Shown in pieces: positions 1-13,179 of a stretch of DNA of 64,000 nucleotides. Under the pieces are notes generated by a model. It saw only the letters and a program-made list of their open reading frames with translations. It was not told the origin of the DNA and made no database searches. Position numbers and translations under genes: made by a program. Location: contig CM073326.1 in assembly GCA_037043015.1 (NCBI GenBank), positions 19,104,345 through 19,168,344 on the forward strand, given 5' to 3'. The stretch's first letter is position 1; every line of letters begins with the position of its first letter. This stretch comes from Bryum argenteum. Taxonomy: Eukaryota > Streptophyta > Bryopsida > Bryales > Bryaceae.

Positions 1-3000
1 AATCATTATCTGAGGCCGTTTGTTTTGTTGTTTCGATACTAAATGTTGTATGGATTGGCAGTATTTATTGCTGGTGGTCTCTTACAATGGGTCGAATACC
101 GGGCCACTCCTGAAAGTGTGAGGCAAAGACTGAATTGTCCACCGGAAGGTTGCATGAGTTTCTTCGAGGCATTATATTTCATGATTGTAACGGTATGCTC
201 ACTACAGCAATTCGAATGGAAGTGTGACTACCTGGGCTTATCAGTGTTTATGAACTATCACCACAGGACTTTTGTTTCATAGTAGGTCACTGTATCTGAA
301 GGCCGCTTAGTCTTTGCCTTCTGAATGTAGGTTTCAACGGTTGGGTATGGAGATGTGACGTTGAAGTCAGATTGGGGCCGAGTTGTGATTCTCTGTGCCA
401 TTGTTTCCGCACTTGTCATCCTACCTGCTCAAATCAATGACATTTTGCAGCTGGCCTCCCGCAGGTATGCATGTTCTGCAAATAAACACAATTTCTTGAT
501 TGAAAGTATGAACTTTAAAATCAAGTAAAAAATGTCATGTCTCCTTAGATAACCAAGATCCATTTCCAGTTTGACCAGTCAGTGATTTGGGATGATTCCA
601 TCCTTTAACGTGCGTGCCCTATGATATTAGAGGTCTTAGTGTTCCTCTTTCTAGTAAACCCGCAGAATAGCCCGGATATTTTATTTGACTTGATCATTCC
701 CGGGACCGTCACATTTGACCAAGGGTTGAATATATGTAGGCCGTATGGGGGGTGTTTTGCGGTGAAGAAAGTGGTTGGTTCCCGATTTATCATCGTGAGC
801 GGCGACTTGTCATTCCGAACCATTCAAGACTTCCTGGCTGAGTTTTATCATCCGAATCACAATAAAGGTGAGGTAGTCTTTAGTTAGATCCCAATCTACT
901 ATCAAGCGATCACTGCATTCGTGAAATTTTCTGTAAGGGTTTATCCAGTTTGCCTGGTGATGGTGCACAGATATGCGAGCATTTCCTCTTCGAGTGGTCA
1001 TAATGGCACCTTTCAAACCCTCGTAAGCGACCTTCAACTCTTGCTTGAATGCTATATGCTTTTACTCTTACAGATGGTAGTTGCGAGGTTTATGTTGGAA
1101 TGAGTAGTAACACTATGCGCTGTGTGACACCAGAAACGAGTGCAATAATTGTCAAGAATAATTGCAAACATAGGCTATCTTGAATTTATTAGACTCGAAA
1201 CAGTGAAGTTTTGCTTAGTTCTTTGGACAACAAGCTTCGAATGAGGTGTTTCATGTGCAGGTTTGCACTCAAGAGTTTGTTGATGTACTATAAAGGAAAG
1301 GTGGAGTTCATCGAGGGCACTCCTGTGAAGAACTCAGATCTCAACCGTGTGAGCGCTAATGTTGCCTCTGCAGTCTATTTGTTGGGAAATCAGCTGGCGC
1401 AGGTGCGATATCAAAATACTCATTTCAAGGATGTCCATTACTTTGGCAATTAGTTTTGATCTAGTTATCGTATTTCTGAATCTGTGACTGCTTGTTCCTG
1501 AATCACTTTACGGCACTTGCTGTGGGGCCATATGTTGCTTCTTATAATCGTGCTTTTATCCTATAGCCTGCGGTTACCAGCAGAATACTGCAGAACTGTT
1601 CATTGAACCCTGGTTTAGCTCACCCAGTAACATCTTTGGGTTCACCACATTGTGTGTTGTTGCTGTAGGATCCTGATGCAGAAGATGCAGCCCAAATAGT
1701 AAGGGCATTGTCGGTGCACCGCCATTGTGGCCCCACGGTCCGGGTTGTTGTGGAGCTTTTGAAGCCTGAGAAGCAGGAAAACGCTATCTGGGATGACATG
1801 AAAGAGGGTATTGAGATTATCTGTCCTGATGCAATCCGCTTCAAGCTTTTGGCTAGAAGGTCAGAAATCAAAGCAAAATCAAGAAATTATGATTGTTTAC
1901 AATGTGACTGAACTATTAAGGTCTACTTTTAAAAGTTTCAAGTTAGTTTCGGCCTTTCTTCCACCACTTCATTGCTTTAAGGATGATGAGTATCTCACGG
2001 TATCTCACGGCTATCTGAACTAGCAAAAATTATCAACCGGAACACAGTTCGGTGCTTATGTCGTGTCAATAAACCCCACTTTTTGTAAACCTCGCCCTCA
2101 AATTGTTATCTACAATCTCGGTTTCTTTTTCATTACTCCTCAAGATTGGACCTCTGTACTCATTTCTTTTGTCATTGAATCTCAGTAGCCTAAAATCTTG
2201 TGGCTTTCTCTAACCATGCCTATCGATATGCAGCTGCCATGTTAGAGGATTGACCACCTTCTTGGTTAACTTGTTTCGAACTGGACTTACGATGGCAAGA
2301 CCCAATTCGTGGATGGAACAATATTGTCACGGGCTACGCCAAGAGGTTTTCCCTTTGATTCTGCCCGAGTGCTTCCATCGAGAGGGCCTACTATACGAAC
2401 AAGTAAGACATAAGCCACTCCATGTATCTTCCCGTCATTTTGTTAGTTGAACGTCAATGTCCTGTGTTAGTGCATATCAAACTTGTGAGCAACTTTTCGG
2501 AAGATACACAGTTAATGGGACGTTCTTGCCAGCGCACGAGAACTATCTGAATCCTAATTGGTGCATGCTGATTTGTCACACAATTTCGCAGGTTGTGGAG
2601 CTTGCTTATTGCCAATTTGGAATCATCTTATTTGGTCTTGACATTGCCACCATGGACTGCCATTCAAAACAGTCCCGGGAGATTCTTTTGTGCCCATTCG
2701 GCCGCCTCATTCAATTAACAGATGTTGGGTTAGTCATTGCCAAAAACCTCGAAACTGCAGAGCTTCTGTCCAAGTTTGGACAGTTTACCACCGGAACTCC
2801 TGATAGTTATAAGGGAGATAAAAGTATGCCTTGCTTTCCGCACAGGCAACGTAAATTGTCAAGTAAAGCATCGGAAGAAGCACTACTGCTACGAAAAGTG
2901 AAAGCAGCTTCTGGAGGTGCCTCACAGGATGTTGAGGCTAGTCCTACAAGGGCGAAGTTGGCGAAGTTTCTGCACTCAAGGGATCATCACCACGTTAAGA

Positions 3001-5443
3001 AGAATCATGACTATTGCTTTTCAACAGTGGATAGCCCAAGCATTGACTCAGCAAAAACCGAAACTATTCCAGCTTGTTGTAAGCCTCCTTACTCATCATC
3101 CAAGTGGGGTAGTCACTCTGATCGTTCACTAGAGGAAGCAGTGGACATTGCAATGAGCTGGCCACCCGTTGTGAAGTGTACGAAGCCGGAGCAACCCGTA
3201 TTAGAGCGACAAACACGAAGGATATTTGAGAATCTGGCCGAGCGGACTCTTTCCATGGTCAAGCTGCAGAAGGCTCATATACTTTTGTGCATTCAAGGAA
3301 CTTGGCCGGTGAGCCTCTTCTACTTTATCGAGCAGTTGCGGAAACCTATTGTGCCCAACCCTCCCGTTGTGATATTGCATCCCAATGACCCCAAGGCCTC
3401 CGACTGGGGATGCGTAGGCTTATTTGAGCACGTCTATTTCGTGAAGGGGTCTCCAATTCATGAGCTTGACTTAGTCCGTGCAGGTGTACTGCAAGCAGGT
3501 GCGCATCCACATTTCGTGTAACTCTGATGAGCCCTTTGTGTCAAGTACCTAAAGAATAGCGGAAGAAACTGAAGTACATCGTTAAACCACAGTACCTTTG
3601 ATGGCTGCTATGGTCTTTCGCAATTTCTGACAGCACGTCTCAATTTTGAAATTGGTGACTTCCGGAATTAAAGTGAATGAGATGTGATGTCAAGCTTGTT
3701 TATCACGAATGTGCAGAGAAGGTGGTAATCCTAGGTCAAGGAAAGCAACTAGAGCAACCTTCTCTCGAAATCGCAAATGACCAAGACCGTTTTACTCCTG
3801 CTCAAATCTTCAGTATTGATGTCAATAACCTTGTCATCGCAGCAACGGTACATATCGCTAGCCAAATGCCTGGACAACTTTCGTTCTTATGTTAAAACTA
3901 ATCGGGGGAACCTGATACTATATGCTCCCGTTTGTATAGAGTATCGTGTGTATTATGAAGAGCTCGTGGTCTGATATATGTCAGGTTGCGTATACATTGC
4001 CTAATACTTCCACATTAGCACTGTGGTGAAATTTTAAGCAAAACAACGATCTTTAGGGTGTAGCATTGATATTGTTTCCCACCTTAATATTTTGCGGGCT
4101 GGGTACCGTGATGGCAACTCGTTAGTCTGTTTGAGAAAGACGTAGGGTATGATCAATATGTACCTCTGAATATTCAAAACTCCTCGTAACTTTGTTAATT
4201 GTCTTAACATCTAATCGTCAGTGCTATCGATCCGATGCCCTTCAGAAAGTCGGCAGTAGCACCAAGTTTTATATTGATCCTTTTTGAACTGTTATTTGCC
4301 TTCAGGTCGAACGTCTATCGGTTGAGTCATCACGAGTGATAGTAGAGCTGCAACAGGAAGCTGAAATTCAGTATCTACGACCCAAACTTCAATTTGATGG
4401 AGAATGCTTTTATCCTGGGATGTATCGTCGAAATCAAGCCGCCAAGTTCCAGTATTCACCTTCGTATATTGAAGGGAAAGGCTTTTGCCCTGCTTCACTT
4501 GGTTTCCTTATGTAAGTACCTCTGTAATGGTCCACGAACGTGTCGTATGTCACAAATTCGTGTTATCGAAGTTTCAAGTTCGTGAACTAGAGCAGCTTTC
4601 CATACCAGAGGATATTGCAATGAATCGAAAGGATGTCAATGTTTCATCATTCATGACCACTCACACCCATCTTTTCATTCAAGCATGTTACAGAATCGTT
4701 TGTGGCAGAGGGAAGCTAATCTAGCAGTACAGAAATGTTCTTCTTGTAGCAACTATTGCTTAGAAATTGTTGAATTGTCACTCAGGCCGTCTTTATAGAG
4801 TATAGAGAAAGTGATGTTGCAGCTTTGCCCGGCACTCTGCACGCGTTTCTTTGATGATCAAGGTGTAATTTGCCCTTCTAGGTAGAAGAATATTCACCTG
4901 AATCATATAACTAAATCTAGACTGGAAGCATTTCAAAAGTCACACGTTGGGGGTTATTATACCTTTGTGAATCGGAATATCTAAATAGGAGAAATCGTCA
5001 AGAATATGAAGATACTTAAATACCCTGATGTAGATTTTCAATCAGCATGATAAACATTTCACAAAACACGTGTTCGATTCGATTGTTGATGCGTTTACTG
5101 TTACAATCTCAGGTATGCTACTTTCTACAACCGTCATACAGTGGCAATAGTAGAGCAACTAATTTCTGGGAGCAGCTTCGCACAACTCGGCGAGGACGAC
5201 ATCAACAGTAAAGAGGAGAAGCACGGGGGCATACGGAAACTAGACCAGATCCATGTTCCGAGTCGATATATTGACCTGACATTCATTCAACTCTTCGTAG
5301 GTTTGCTGCGCGAAGAGGGTATTACAGCATTGGGACTGTACAGAGACAGAGGCACGAATGGATCCCTCATTTCGTTCGTATATACCAATCCTACACCGGA
5401 CACTCTCCTTCTCCGTTCCGACCTCGTGTACATTCTCCACTAA
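1..5443 (+). CDS. BK/Slo-type potassium channel alpha subunit, 3' part of gene (5' end outside window)
   Basis: Tetrameric K+ channel of the plasma or an internal membrane, gated through cytosolic RCK domains. Visible exons: about 62-192, 331-464, 740-867, 971-1022, 1261-1402, 1669-1859, 2234-2402, 2592-3498, 3717-3847, 4306-4511 and 5113-5443; from 331 onward they sum to 2391 nt in one frame (796 codons plus stop). The first exon holds S5 and the pore helix; exon 2 starts with the selectivity filter TVGYGD and S6. RCK1 follows (RFIIVSGDLS, then SANVASAVYLLGN, then DPDAEDAAQIVR), then the S-C-x-x-G-x-x-T-x-L stretch, a long linker in the 907-nt exon, and RCK2 with VVILHPNDP and YATFYNRH. The order matches animal Slo1 along its length. 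The acidic calcium bowl is not seen. S1-S4 lie left of the window, and the start of the first exon is uncertain. BK-type channels are known from animals and some algae and bryophytes; I know of none in flowering plants. Confidence is high for family, moderate for each exon edge. Confidence 0.88.
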
Positions 5444-5728
5444 AACGACGCTGCTTTTCTTAATATTATTGATTGATCCTCGTATTGACTCCGCATTGAC
5501 GACGGTTGAGACAGGTACCAGATGTGCTCAAGGAAAAGGAGATGTTTTTTGAGTAATTTCATAATATATGCAAATTTACAATGGTCGCACATTGTCTTTC
5601 ACATAAGTGAAACTCGACTTGAGATTTCATCTAATCAAGACAAGAGACGCCATTGAAAGGAGAAGCGAAAAACTGTGTTAATTATCGACATATTCAATCT
5701 TTCTATACAACTCAGGACAATTCTTAAT

Positions 5729-7033
5729 CTATCGACCATGGATCTGCCCCATGGGGTTGTTATGACCCTTGTTGGTATCCGGGCGTCCTGGGCCGGAGAT
5801 GTGAGGCAGTCCCGGAGCCAAGTAATTGTTGTGCCCCGAAGTATTTTCCATGCCGTAGGAAGCTACCAGCTGGGCTTCTGCCAGAATGTGACCATCCATG
5901 GCCTCCAAAACCCTGTCGCGCGATGGCTGCATACACAATTGCGGAAATAAGAACAAAATCCAGCCAGGTAACATGAAAATAGAGCCTCTTTGGATTATGA
6001 ATCATGCTATTTGAGACTCACTTTCTTCGGGACCTTGAGCTTGGTGTCGAGTGCATAGAGACGAAGCTCGTATCGGTGTTCGCTTTCGGACGGAATAGGC
6101 CCACGGTACCCAGTGGCCTTGAAGTCGTTTGCACCTTCTGAAATCTCGCTAGCCTCATCGTTGTCATCGTCGTGATCCTTTACCGTGAAACCCTCTGGTA
6201 ACCCTGAAATTCCAACCACCGACAGATTTACCACCACGTGCGCTTCTATGTTTGATTTCTACACATCAGGTTTTGTTTGACGATCGGAGTAGAACAGATC
6301 GGATCGTACCTTTCATGGTGGGAGGAATGTTGACGACTACCCTGTAAGCAAGCAACAGACGAGCCACTTCTCCATCAGGTTCTCCTCTGATATCCCACCC
6401 TCTTCTCTCACACCTGACCTTCCTACATTCCTATTCTATGGCACAGAAACGACTTTTCAACTACCCAATTCCTGTTGAATTCCTTCACCGAAAGCCCTTT
6501 CACTCTGTTAAGACACAAATAGAGAGCCATCCTCTGCCCAGGAGAGTTATTGTTGAGATACGGTCAAAATGTAAACAGTCTCGAAATGTTGCATAATACC
6601 TCCTCCCGAGAGAGACGTTATGGTAAGAAGATAGATCAGATCTTAACCCTTGATAAAAATAGTAGAGTGATAGTAAAGAATTTGAATTACTGCAACTCCA
6701 AACAAATCAACGATGGCTAACAGAGCCTGAGTCGGTAACAAAGACTTCAGTCTCTGTTAATTAGCATGAAGTTCCACTCTGTTAGATAGCATGAAAGAAA
6801 TGGGGAATGTGGGGGCACCAGTGGACGAAGGGGTTGGGGCTGGGATTAGCAGGATCCGGCGAGTCGGGATCTTCCATGAGGAGCGCAAGGCTAACAGTGC
6901 CCTCGGGAACATTGTACCACTCCAACGGCGGCGACACGTCCTTCACAGCGCCCTGCCCGTCCTGGGTATACTTTCGGGGAATGCGCCCGCCGTTGCTCAG
7001 GCCCTTGCTGCTCAAGATCATCTCCTCCGCCAT
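5729..7033 (-). CDS. PEBP (phosphatidylethanolamine-binding / RKIP-YbhB-like) protein
   Basis: Small cytosolic ligand-binding protein of the PEBP fold. Four exons on the minus strand: 7033-6819, 6341-6310, 6203-6022 and 5926-5729, giving 208 aa with all phases closing. Seen: DPDSPD at residues 55-60 and HW at 71-72, the anion-binding DPDxP and HW signatures, and GYRGP at 114-118 followed by EHRYELRLYALD. The acidic stretch around residues 92-105 sits where plant and bacterial YbhB-like members carry a loop. There is no signal peptide. The pattern is that of the general PEBP group rather than of the florigen FT/TFL1 clade, which is an inference from memory. The C-terminal 40 residues, rich in Gly, His, Asn and Pro, extend past the usual end of the domain. 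The gene converges on the channel gene with about 285 bp between stop codons. Confidence 0.9.
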
Positions 7034-7324
7034 AGCTACCTCAAAAATGCAACAACTGCAAGTATGGGATCAAAAACAGTATGTGGGGTCAAAAGCTGTA
7101 TTGGGAAAGGTGGGGGTGATCGATCGGTTTGAATGTGGAGGTCTGGACGGGGGTGGGAGGGTACTTATGATGAGCACGAGGGAGTGCAGGTGATGAAGTG
7201 GCATGATGTGAGAAGGGCGTGTGGCAGGAGTGGATAGAGTTTCGTTTGCCGAGCCGCCACGCAACCGACACTGACATTCGAGGAATCACGATCTACTGAT
7301 CTTTCTTCTTCAATCTGTTGTTGG
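7034..7324. other. PEBP upstream region
   Basis: Probable leader and promoter of the minus-strand PEBP gene. It carries a C-rich run on the minus strand (about 7100-7200). I see no confident TATA box and no further gene. Confidence 0.35.
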
Positions 7325-7649
7325 TATGGTAAGGTGTCCTATAATGGCGCAATTTTCAGCACAGAAAATCTACTGGAATGTTGCGAGTGCACGCAATTTT
7401 GGTGCATGGGGAAAATTAGTAGAAAACTAGAGCAAGTGGAATCATCATTTTTCGACTCTTCTACAGTGAGTAATGAATTTTTAAAGATGGAAATATAGGT
7501 GTTCCTAAAATGGTGCCCTAAAGTGACGCCCTACAATCTTTGCAGAGTGTACATGGTACTATTGTAAGGAGAAGCTATTATGTACGTGACAGTGAAGATT
7601 ACTAGGGCTCCATTTTCGGCACTGCGCCATTTTTGGCTGCTCTACCATA
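7325..7649. mobile_element. Old TA-flanked MITE, diverged relative of the 7869 element
   Basis: The left end at 7325-7351 and the reverse complement of the right end at 7623-7649 match with several mismatches over about 27 bp; both run from TATGGTA-like sequence into ATGGCGCA. Both ends are bounded by TA, as in Tc1/mariner-like (Stowaway) MITEs. The ends also resemble the perfect termini of the element at 7869-8156 (shared GTCCTAAAA/GTCCTATAA and GCGC blocks). There is no coding capacity. Reading it as an older member of the same superfamily is an inference. Confidence 0.5.
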
Positions 7650-7868
7650 GTGGTTGTTTGATTCCGTGTTATTGCATCTTCAACGGATGCCCGACATACT
7701 AATTGGTCATTTTGTTCTACGTTCTTCGTGAAAACAATGGCACAAATTCTCAGTGGACACTAAATTCCGGGGCGTTCCGATTCGTTCAAACAGTCAAAGA
7801 TGAGGTCAAAATGTTGACAAGGTTCTAAGACTCGTTTGTAGTTGTTTATAACAATCACTTTTGGTGAG

Positions 7869-8156
7869 TAAGGTAGAGTGTCCTAAAAGCGCCACAGAAC
7901 CCAAAAGCGCACTGTACCTCATTTGTAGATTGTGAAGATACAGATGTACCTCATTTGTATATAACGCATTTGGGTCAAATCTTACTTAGCACTTTGGAAT
8001 TTTGTATAAAATTCACAAATGCGAATTACATGTTGCAAATTTTTGCAATCCTCCCGAAAACCTATTTCGAATGTGGTCATAATTTTATTTTGAATTTACT
8101 AGTGCTAAAAATAGGTCAGATCACTTAAGGTGGCGCTTTTAGGACACTCTACCTTA
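7869..8156. mobile_element. Tc1/mariner-like MITE with perfect inverted ends, intact copy
   Basis: The inverted ends 7869-7895 and 8130-8156 match perfectly over 27 bp, including the terminal TA; the outer part reads TAAGGTAGAGTGTCC. A TA target duplication gives a body of 7871-8154, about 284 bp. It has no ORF and is AT-rich inside. A second copy at 31389-31923 has the same interior plus a SINE insertion, so this copy serves as the empty-site reference. The superfamily call rests only on the TA duplication and TIR length. Confidence 0.88.
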
Positions 8157-8309
8157 TGCATGTTTCGGGAAAAGCCAATCAGGAAACGAAATGAAACAAG
8201 TATATTTGGAACAAGAAAGTCATTTTTTCTTAATCAAGTAACCTTGTTTGAACTATTTGCATTGTTTGCATTATTTTATAAGAATGGGTGGAGTTTAACA
8301 ACCTTGTTG

Positions 8310-9775
8310 AATGTGTAGTGACTCTTGAGCCTTTGTAGGTGTTTTAGTCATGAGGAAAGTAAGCATGATATGTGTTATTTCCTCGAACTAATGAATTAAT
8401 GAACTAAATATGAACTAAGTGTGACATGTTTGTTGTATCTGAACCCCTCAACATCCTAGCCTATTTTTAGTCAAAAAATAGGATTTTGAAAAAAGTGTCA
8501 CAAATGAAAATGAAGAAAAGCAATTTAGATCCCAACCGTACAAACTTGTAATAAACTTGTTATTAGTCGTGTGAACCAAAATTTGAGTCATTAGGCCAAT
8601 TGGATTGTGAGATCGTAATGTATTAGCACGCAAAACATGCTACCAAATTTCATCATTTTCATTGTAATTCTATCGTCAACGCTAAGAAAAGGAACTCCAA
8701 CCTATCTAGAGGCCCGCGTGAATAGAGTGTTCGTTCAACTTATCCTTGGATGTATGTCTGGAGGTCATTACACTAATGGCGGGACTACTAACCCCTCTTG
8801 GGGTGAACACTATGCTAGTTATTACCTAGCCACTAGTGCCCTAGAGATACCCAACATGGTATCCCCTCAAAGGGCTTTGAGGTAACCATACAACGGGGTC
8901 CTACTCCATAGTTGGGTGGACTAAAGTGGTAAGCACTACGCCGGCATGGGGATTAGAACCGACGACCTCCTCATTGGGGGCTATGAGCCCTAACCACCAA
9001 GCCAAGGCTTGTGGTGCCTTCGTCAACGCTACTCTAATGAAAGTCTCTCTGACTAGGAAGTTGTTCATCTTCATCTTAAAATTACCCTTGCACCAAAATG
9101 AGATTGTCAAAGTAGATTCTTGGCTCAAAAAATAGTCTTGCAATGGTGAAAAGTGCCAAAAAACTTACAAAGATAAATTTTCCAAATAAACATTTTGCAC
9201 TCAAATCTGCGCCTTATCTAGAAAGCATCTTCAATTTGGTCAAGATTTCTACTACTAATAATAGACTCTAAGTGGATGCCAGCCAAAAATAAAAATTTGA
9301 AATCTACGGTAGATAAAGGAGATATAGTTCTTCAAAAAACATCTAATTTTTCATTTGTTTTCATCGTGGAAACATCGTTGCAAAGCTAATACCAAAAGTA
9401 TTTGGATCAATAAGTTTCCAACTAAGTACTTGTTGGATTTTAGTTCAAAATTATAATCATGCAAAAAAAAATCATCAAAAACTATTTTTGGTTTCACTTA
9501 TTTGGCTGGCAATGGTGGAACATACCTAATATTTGAAATCCCAAAACCAAAAGTTGCCATCACTAAATTGCATGCAATTAATTCATCATTCGTTTTATGA
9601 ATATGCAAAAAACTAGACTTGATTTGGGACCCAACCCAAGTGATTTATCAGAAACGGAGTTTGAATGAAGGAGCTATAGCTCTTCAAAGTTTCTGCCCTT
9701 CATCCAAGATGTAAAAAAACAACATTGGGGACGTTTAGGGGTTAAGGGCTTTTGTAAAGTAGTAGGATATAACTT
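8310..9775 (-). repeat. X repeat unit, inverted copy (interrupted by a SINE)
   Basis: The reverse complement of this stretch aligns in order with the plus-strand units at 10214-11040, 11570-12060 and 12100-13130. Shared landmarks are CACTTTTCACCATTGCAAG, GAGCTATAACTCCTTCAT-like sequence, and CCTAATGACTC followed by TTACAAGTTTGTACGGTTGAGATC. The unit is split at 8684-9019 by a SINE. It has no coding potential and no terminal repeats I can fix, and I do not recognise the family. Outer limits are approximate. Confidence 0.6.
8673..9030 (-). mobile_element. tRNA-derived SINE, full-length-looking copy with 11-bp target duplication
   Basis: Body 8684-9019 (336 bp), flanked by identical TCGTCAACGCT at 8673-8683 and 9020-9030. 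It reads on the minus strand: a tRNA-like head with A box TGGCTTGGTGG (8994-9004) and B box GGTTCTAATCC (8950-8960), a body, and a 3' end GGTTGGAGTTCC running into a pyrimidine-rich TTTTCTT tail at 8684-8695. Related copies lie at 9981, 13425 and 59112. The 3' third resembles the last about 120 bp of the LINE ending at 23077. The duplication and both pol III boxes are read directly. Confidence 0.88.
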
Positions 9776-9877
9776 GTTTTTTATTTCTTGAGCAAAAGCA
9801 AACTAGATATATAAATCTTTAAAAAAAAAAAAAATATAAAAAAATATATTTTTTAATTTATTAAAAAAAAACACATG

Positions 9878-10213
<336 letters not shown>

Positions 10214-11040
10214 TCTAGCTCTTAAACGCCCAAGATGTCAGAAGACGACATTTTGGATGAAAGGCAGAAAATTTGAAGAGCTAGAACTTCTCCATCCGCA
10301 CTTCTTTTCTGGACACAAGCACGGGTCCCAAATCAAAGTTAGTTTGTGTGATAAAAATTGCATACCTACTAAATAAAGTATGAATTGATGGCATGCATTT
10401 TAGTGAAAGCGACTTTAGTTTTTGGGTTTTCAAACATTAAATATGTTTCTCAAGATTATGATTTCAAGATTTTTGATCCAAATACTTTTGCTATTACATT
10501 TGCAATGGTGTTTCTACAATGAAAAAAGTGAAAAAATGGATGATGTTTGAGGAGCTATATCTACTTCATCCACCATTGGATTTCAACTTTATTTTTTTGG
10601 GATAGGTTCTAAATAGAGTTTAGTCTAAGTGGTATAAACCTTGACCCAATAAAGTTGTTTTGAAGATAAGGCAAGAATTTGAGTGCAAGGGGTGTAGATT
10701 TGGACCAGTTCTCCTTTGTAAAAGATTTTGCACTTTTCACCATTGCAAGGCTATTATTTGAGCCAAAAAAAGTTCTCATGGATCTTTTTTGTACGAGAGT
10801 GTTGTTGAAATGTAGCCAAACAACTTTCTAGTTGGTGCATATTTCATTGCAAATAGGTTTGTTCATAGTATTTTCACCTCAAACTGAGAATGATGAAATG
10901 ATATGATTTTTTTTTAGTACTAATATGTTACGATTTCACAATCTATAAGGCCTAATGACTCCAAGTCGTCCGTATTACCTAGAACAAGTCTACTACAATA
11001 TTGTACGGTTGAGATCTAGATAGCTCACCTTCATTAATAT
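10214..11040 (+). repeat. X repeat unit, direct copy 1
   Basis: An AT-rich noncoding unit matching 12100-13130 and, inverted, 8310-9775. Landmarks: a stretch near 10260-10300 with GAAGAGCTAGAACTTCTCC, CACTTTTCACCATTGCAAG near 10740, and ACGGTTGAGATCTAG near 11005. The family is unrecognised. Confidence 0.6.
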
Positions 11041-11400
11041 CTATGATATTCTGCAAGAACTTGTGTTTCTAGGTCCTCTTGGGCATTTGAGGGCTAGATA
11101 AGACATGTTCATTGTCTCTAAACCACAAGCATATCGTGGGCAGATTTTGAGGATAAATATATGTAGTTCCGGCAATTTTGGGCAAATTTCAAATAGTGTT
11201 TTCAGACTTGTACGGTGAATATCTCCTAAAGTATGAGAAATTTTGGAGCATGAAATGACTTTTTGGAGTGCTATGTACAAGCTCTACGACTTGCAAATCC
11301 TTTCAAAGTCATGTGATTTAAAATAATAAGTCAGAGGCTATTCAAAGTCATGTGATTTAAAATAAAAAGTCAGAGGCTATTCAAAGTCCATTCAACCTGA
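11041..11400. repeat. Dispersed AT-rich repeat related to 61540-61740
   Basis: Shares GGGCAGATTTT, CAAATAGTG/TAATAGTG, AAGTATGAGAAATTTTGGAGCATGA-like and CTCTACGACTT/CTCTACAACCT blocks with 61560-61730 in the same order and orientation. It also holds a local direct duplication (TTCAAAGTCATGTGATTTAA, about 11316 and 11340). No ORF is supported. Confidence 0.5.
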
Positions 11401-11569
11401 TTTGAGCTTTGCAGGTTAACATTGTAATCAATGACAATAATTGAGAAAATCAAATGAAAAAACATAGCCACTATATTAGTTTATGTCTCTCGTAACCACA
11501 AATGACTAGAATACTATATTCCTACATTTTAGAAGGTATAGTAATTTTATTATTTTTATTATTATTAAT

Positions 11570-12060
11570 TTTTTGTGTACGGGTTGGAATCCAATTTAAG
11601 TCTAGTTCTTGCTGTAAATTTTTTGATGTCATCTAATACTTTTTGAAGACATGGCATAGATTTTAGTGCAAGATGTTGAGGTATAGACTGTTCTTCCTTT
11701 GTAAATTATGAGGCAATTTTCATCATTGTAAGGTTAATATTTGAACAAAGAATATTTATTTTTTTTACTTTTATTTTATTTATTTATTTATTTTTAGGTT
11801 CAATAGTATTTTGAGATGAAGGTGAACAAATTTCTTGTTGATGAAATTTTGATTGCAATTGGTTTGTTGATAGTATCTCCACTTCAAAGTGAAGATGCTA
11901 AAGAAGTACATATACATTATGATATGGCACTTTACAAGACCTCATGACTCTAAATTGACCCCCATGACCTACACTAAGTGTATTACAAGATTGTATGGTT
12001 GAGATGTGAAAAACTTAATTTCATTTTTGTTGGTAAAGCTTCCACTAAATAATGTATTTT
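11570..12060 (+). repeat. X repeat unit, shorter direct copy 2
   Basis: Matches the second half of the X units: GGCATAGATTTTAGTGCAAG near 11650, then TTCATCATTGTAAGG, then the CATGACTC and GGTTGAGATGTG blocks near 11945-12010. More diverged than the other copies. Confidence 0.5.
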
Positions 12061-12099
12061 TATTAGAAATTAGTAGGGGTTATCCCTTGAGTGCGCCAA

Positions 12100-13130
12100 A
12101 TGTTGAATTTGATCATTTTGGATGACAACCCAAAATCATGAATAGCCATATCTTTTTCATCGAAACTCCATCCCGGACAAAATTTGTTGTGTTGATTTCC
12201 AAATAAAGCCTACTTCTTTGTTGTGAAAGTCATAGCCCAAGCCAAGTTGTTATGAATTTATAGCATGAATGATTGTGACAATTTCATTTGTTTTTGGTCT
12301 TTAGAACATATTGCATGTTTTACCCTTCCAATATTTTATTTTAATTAAGATTTTCTTTTTCATACTTTTTAAGAAGAAGTGTGATATTAGGGTGATTTCC
12401 AACAACTTTCTAGTTGGAAGCTTTTTTATCCAAATACTTTTGGTATCAGATTTGCAATGATGTTTCTTTAAGAAAAAGGTGAAAAAATGGATGATTCTTG
12501 AAGAGCTATATCTCCTTCATTCATTGCTAGATTTCAACTTTGTATTCGGGTATGGATTTCAACTTTGTATCTAGATGGATTCCAAATAGGGTATAGGTTC
12601 AGTGGTAATAACTTTATGCCAAATGAAGGTGTTTTAAAGGTAAGGCATAGATTTGAGTGAAAGAGGTTTAGTTTTGGACTATTTTTCCTTTGTGAAATTT
12701 TTGGTGGTTTCACCATTGCAAAGCTAGTATTTAAGCTAGGAATTTGTTTTGCTCAGCTTTTTTAGGATAAGGATGTTTTTGAGATAATTGTAGACAACTT
12801 TCTAGTTTGCAACTTTATATTTCTGCGATTGATTTGTGGTTAGAATTTCTAATTTAAGGTAAAAATGATGGAACTTTGTAGTCTACTTTGAGTACTAACA
12901 CGTTTTGCAATCTATGCGGCCTCATGACTCAAATATTGGTCCGCATGCTCTACAATAAGTTTATTACAAGTTTGTAAAGTTGAGATAAAAAAATCTTTCC
13001 TTCATTTTCAATTATGACACTTTTGTTTTTTGGCTAAAATAGCCAAGCACTTTCAGGGATTAAAGTTCTCTATTTGTTTCCATCTCACAAAGTAAATTTA
13101 AATCATACCTTTGTCGCAAATCCATTATGC
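12100..13130 (+). repeat. X repeat unit, direct copy 3 (longest)
   Basis: Repeats the 10214-11040 unit with a longer left part. It includes GAAGAGCTATATCTCCTTCAT (12500), CACCATTGCAAAGCTAG (12711) and a GGCCTCATGACTC block (12915), ending with TTGACTAAAA-like sequence also found near 8470 inverted. Noncoding. Confidence 0.6.
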
Positions 13131-13179
13131 ATTTTATCTCTTTGTGACACCTAAGTTTAATGTGTGTGTATGGCAAGAT

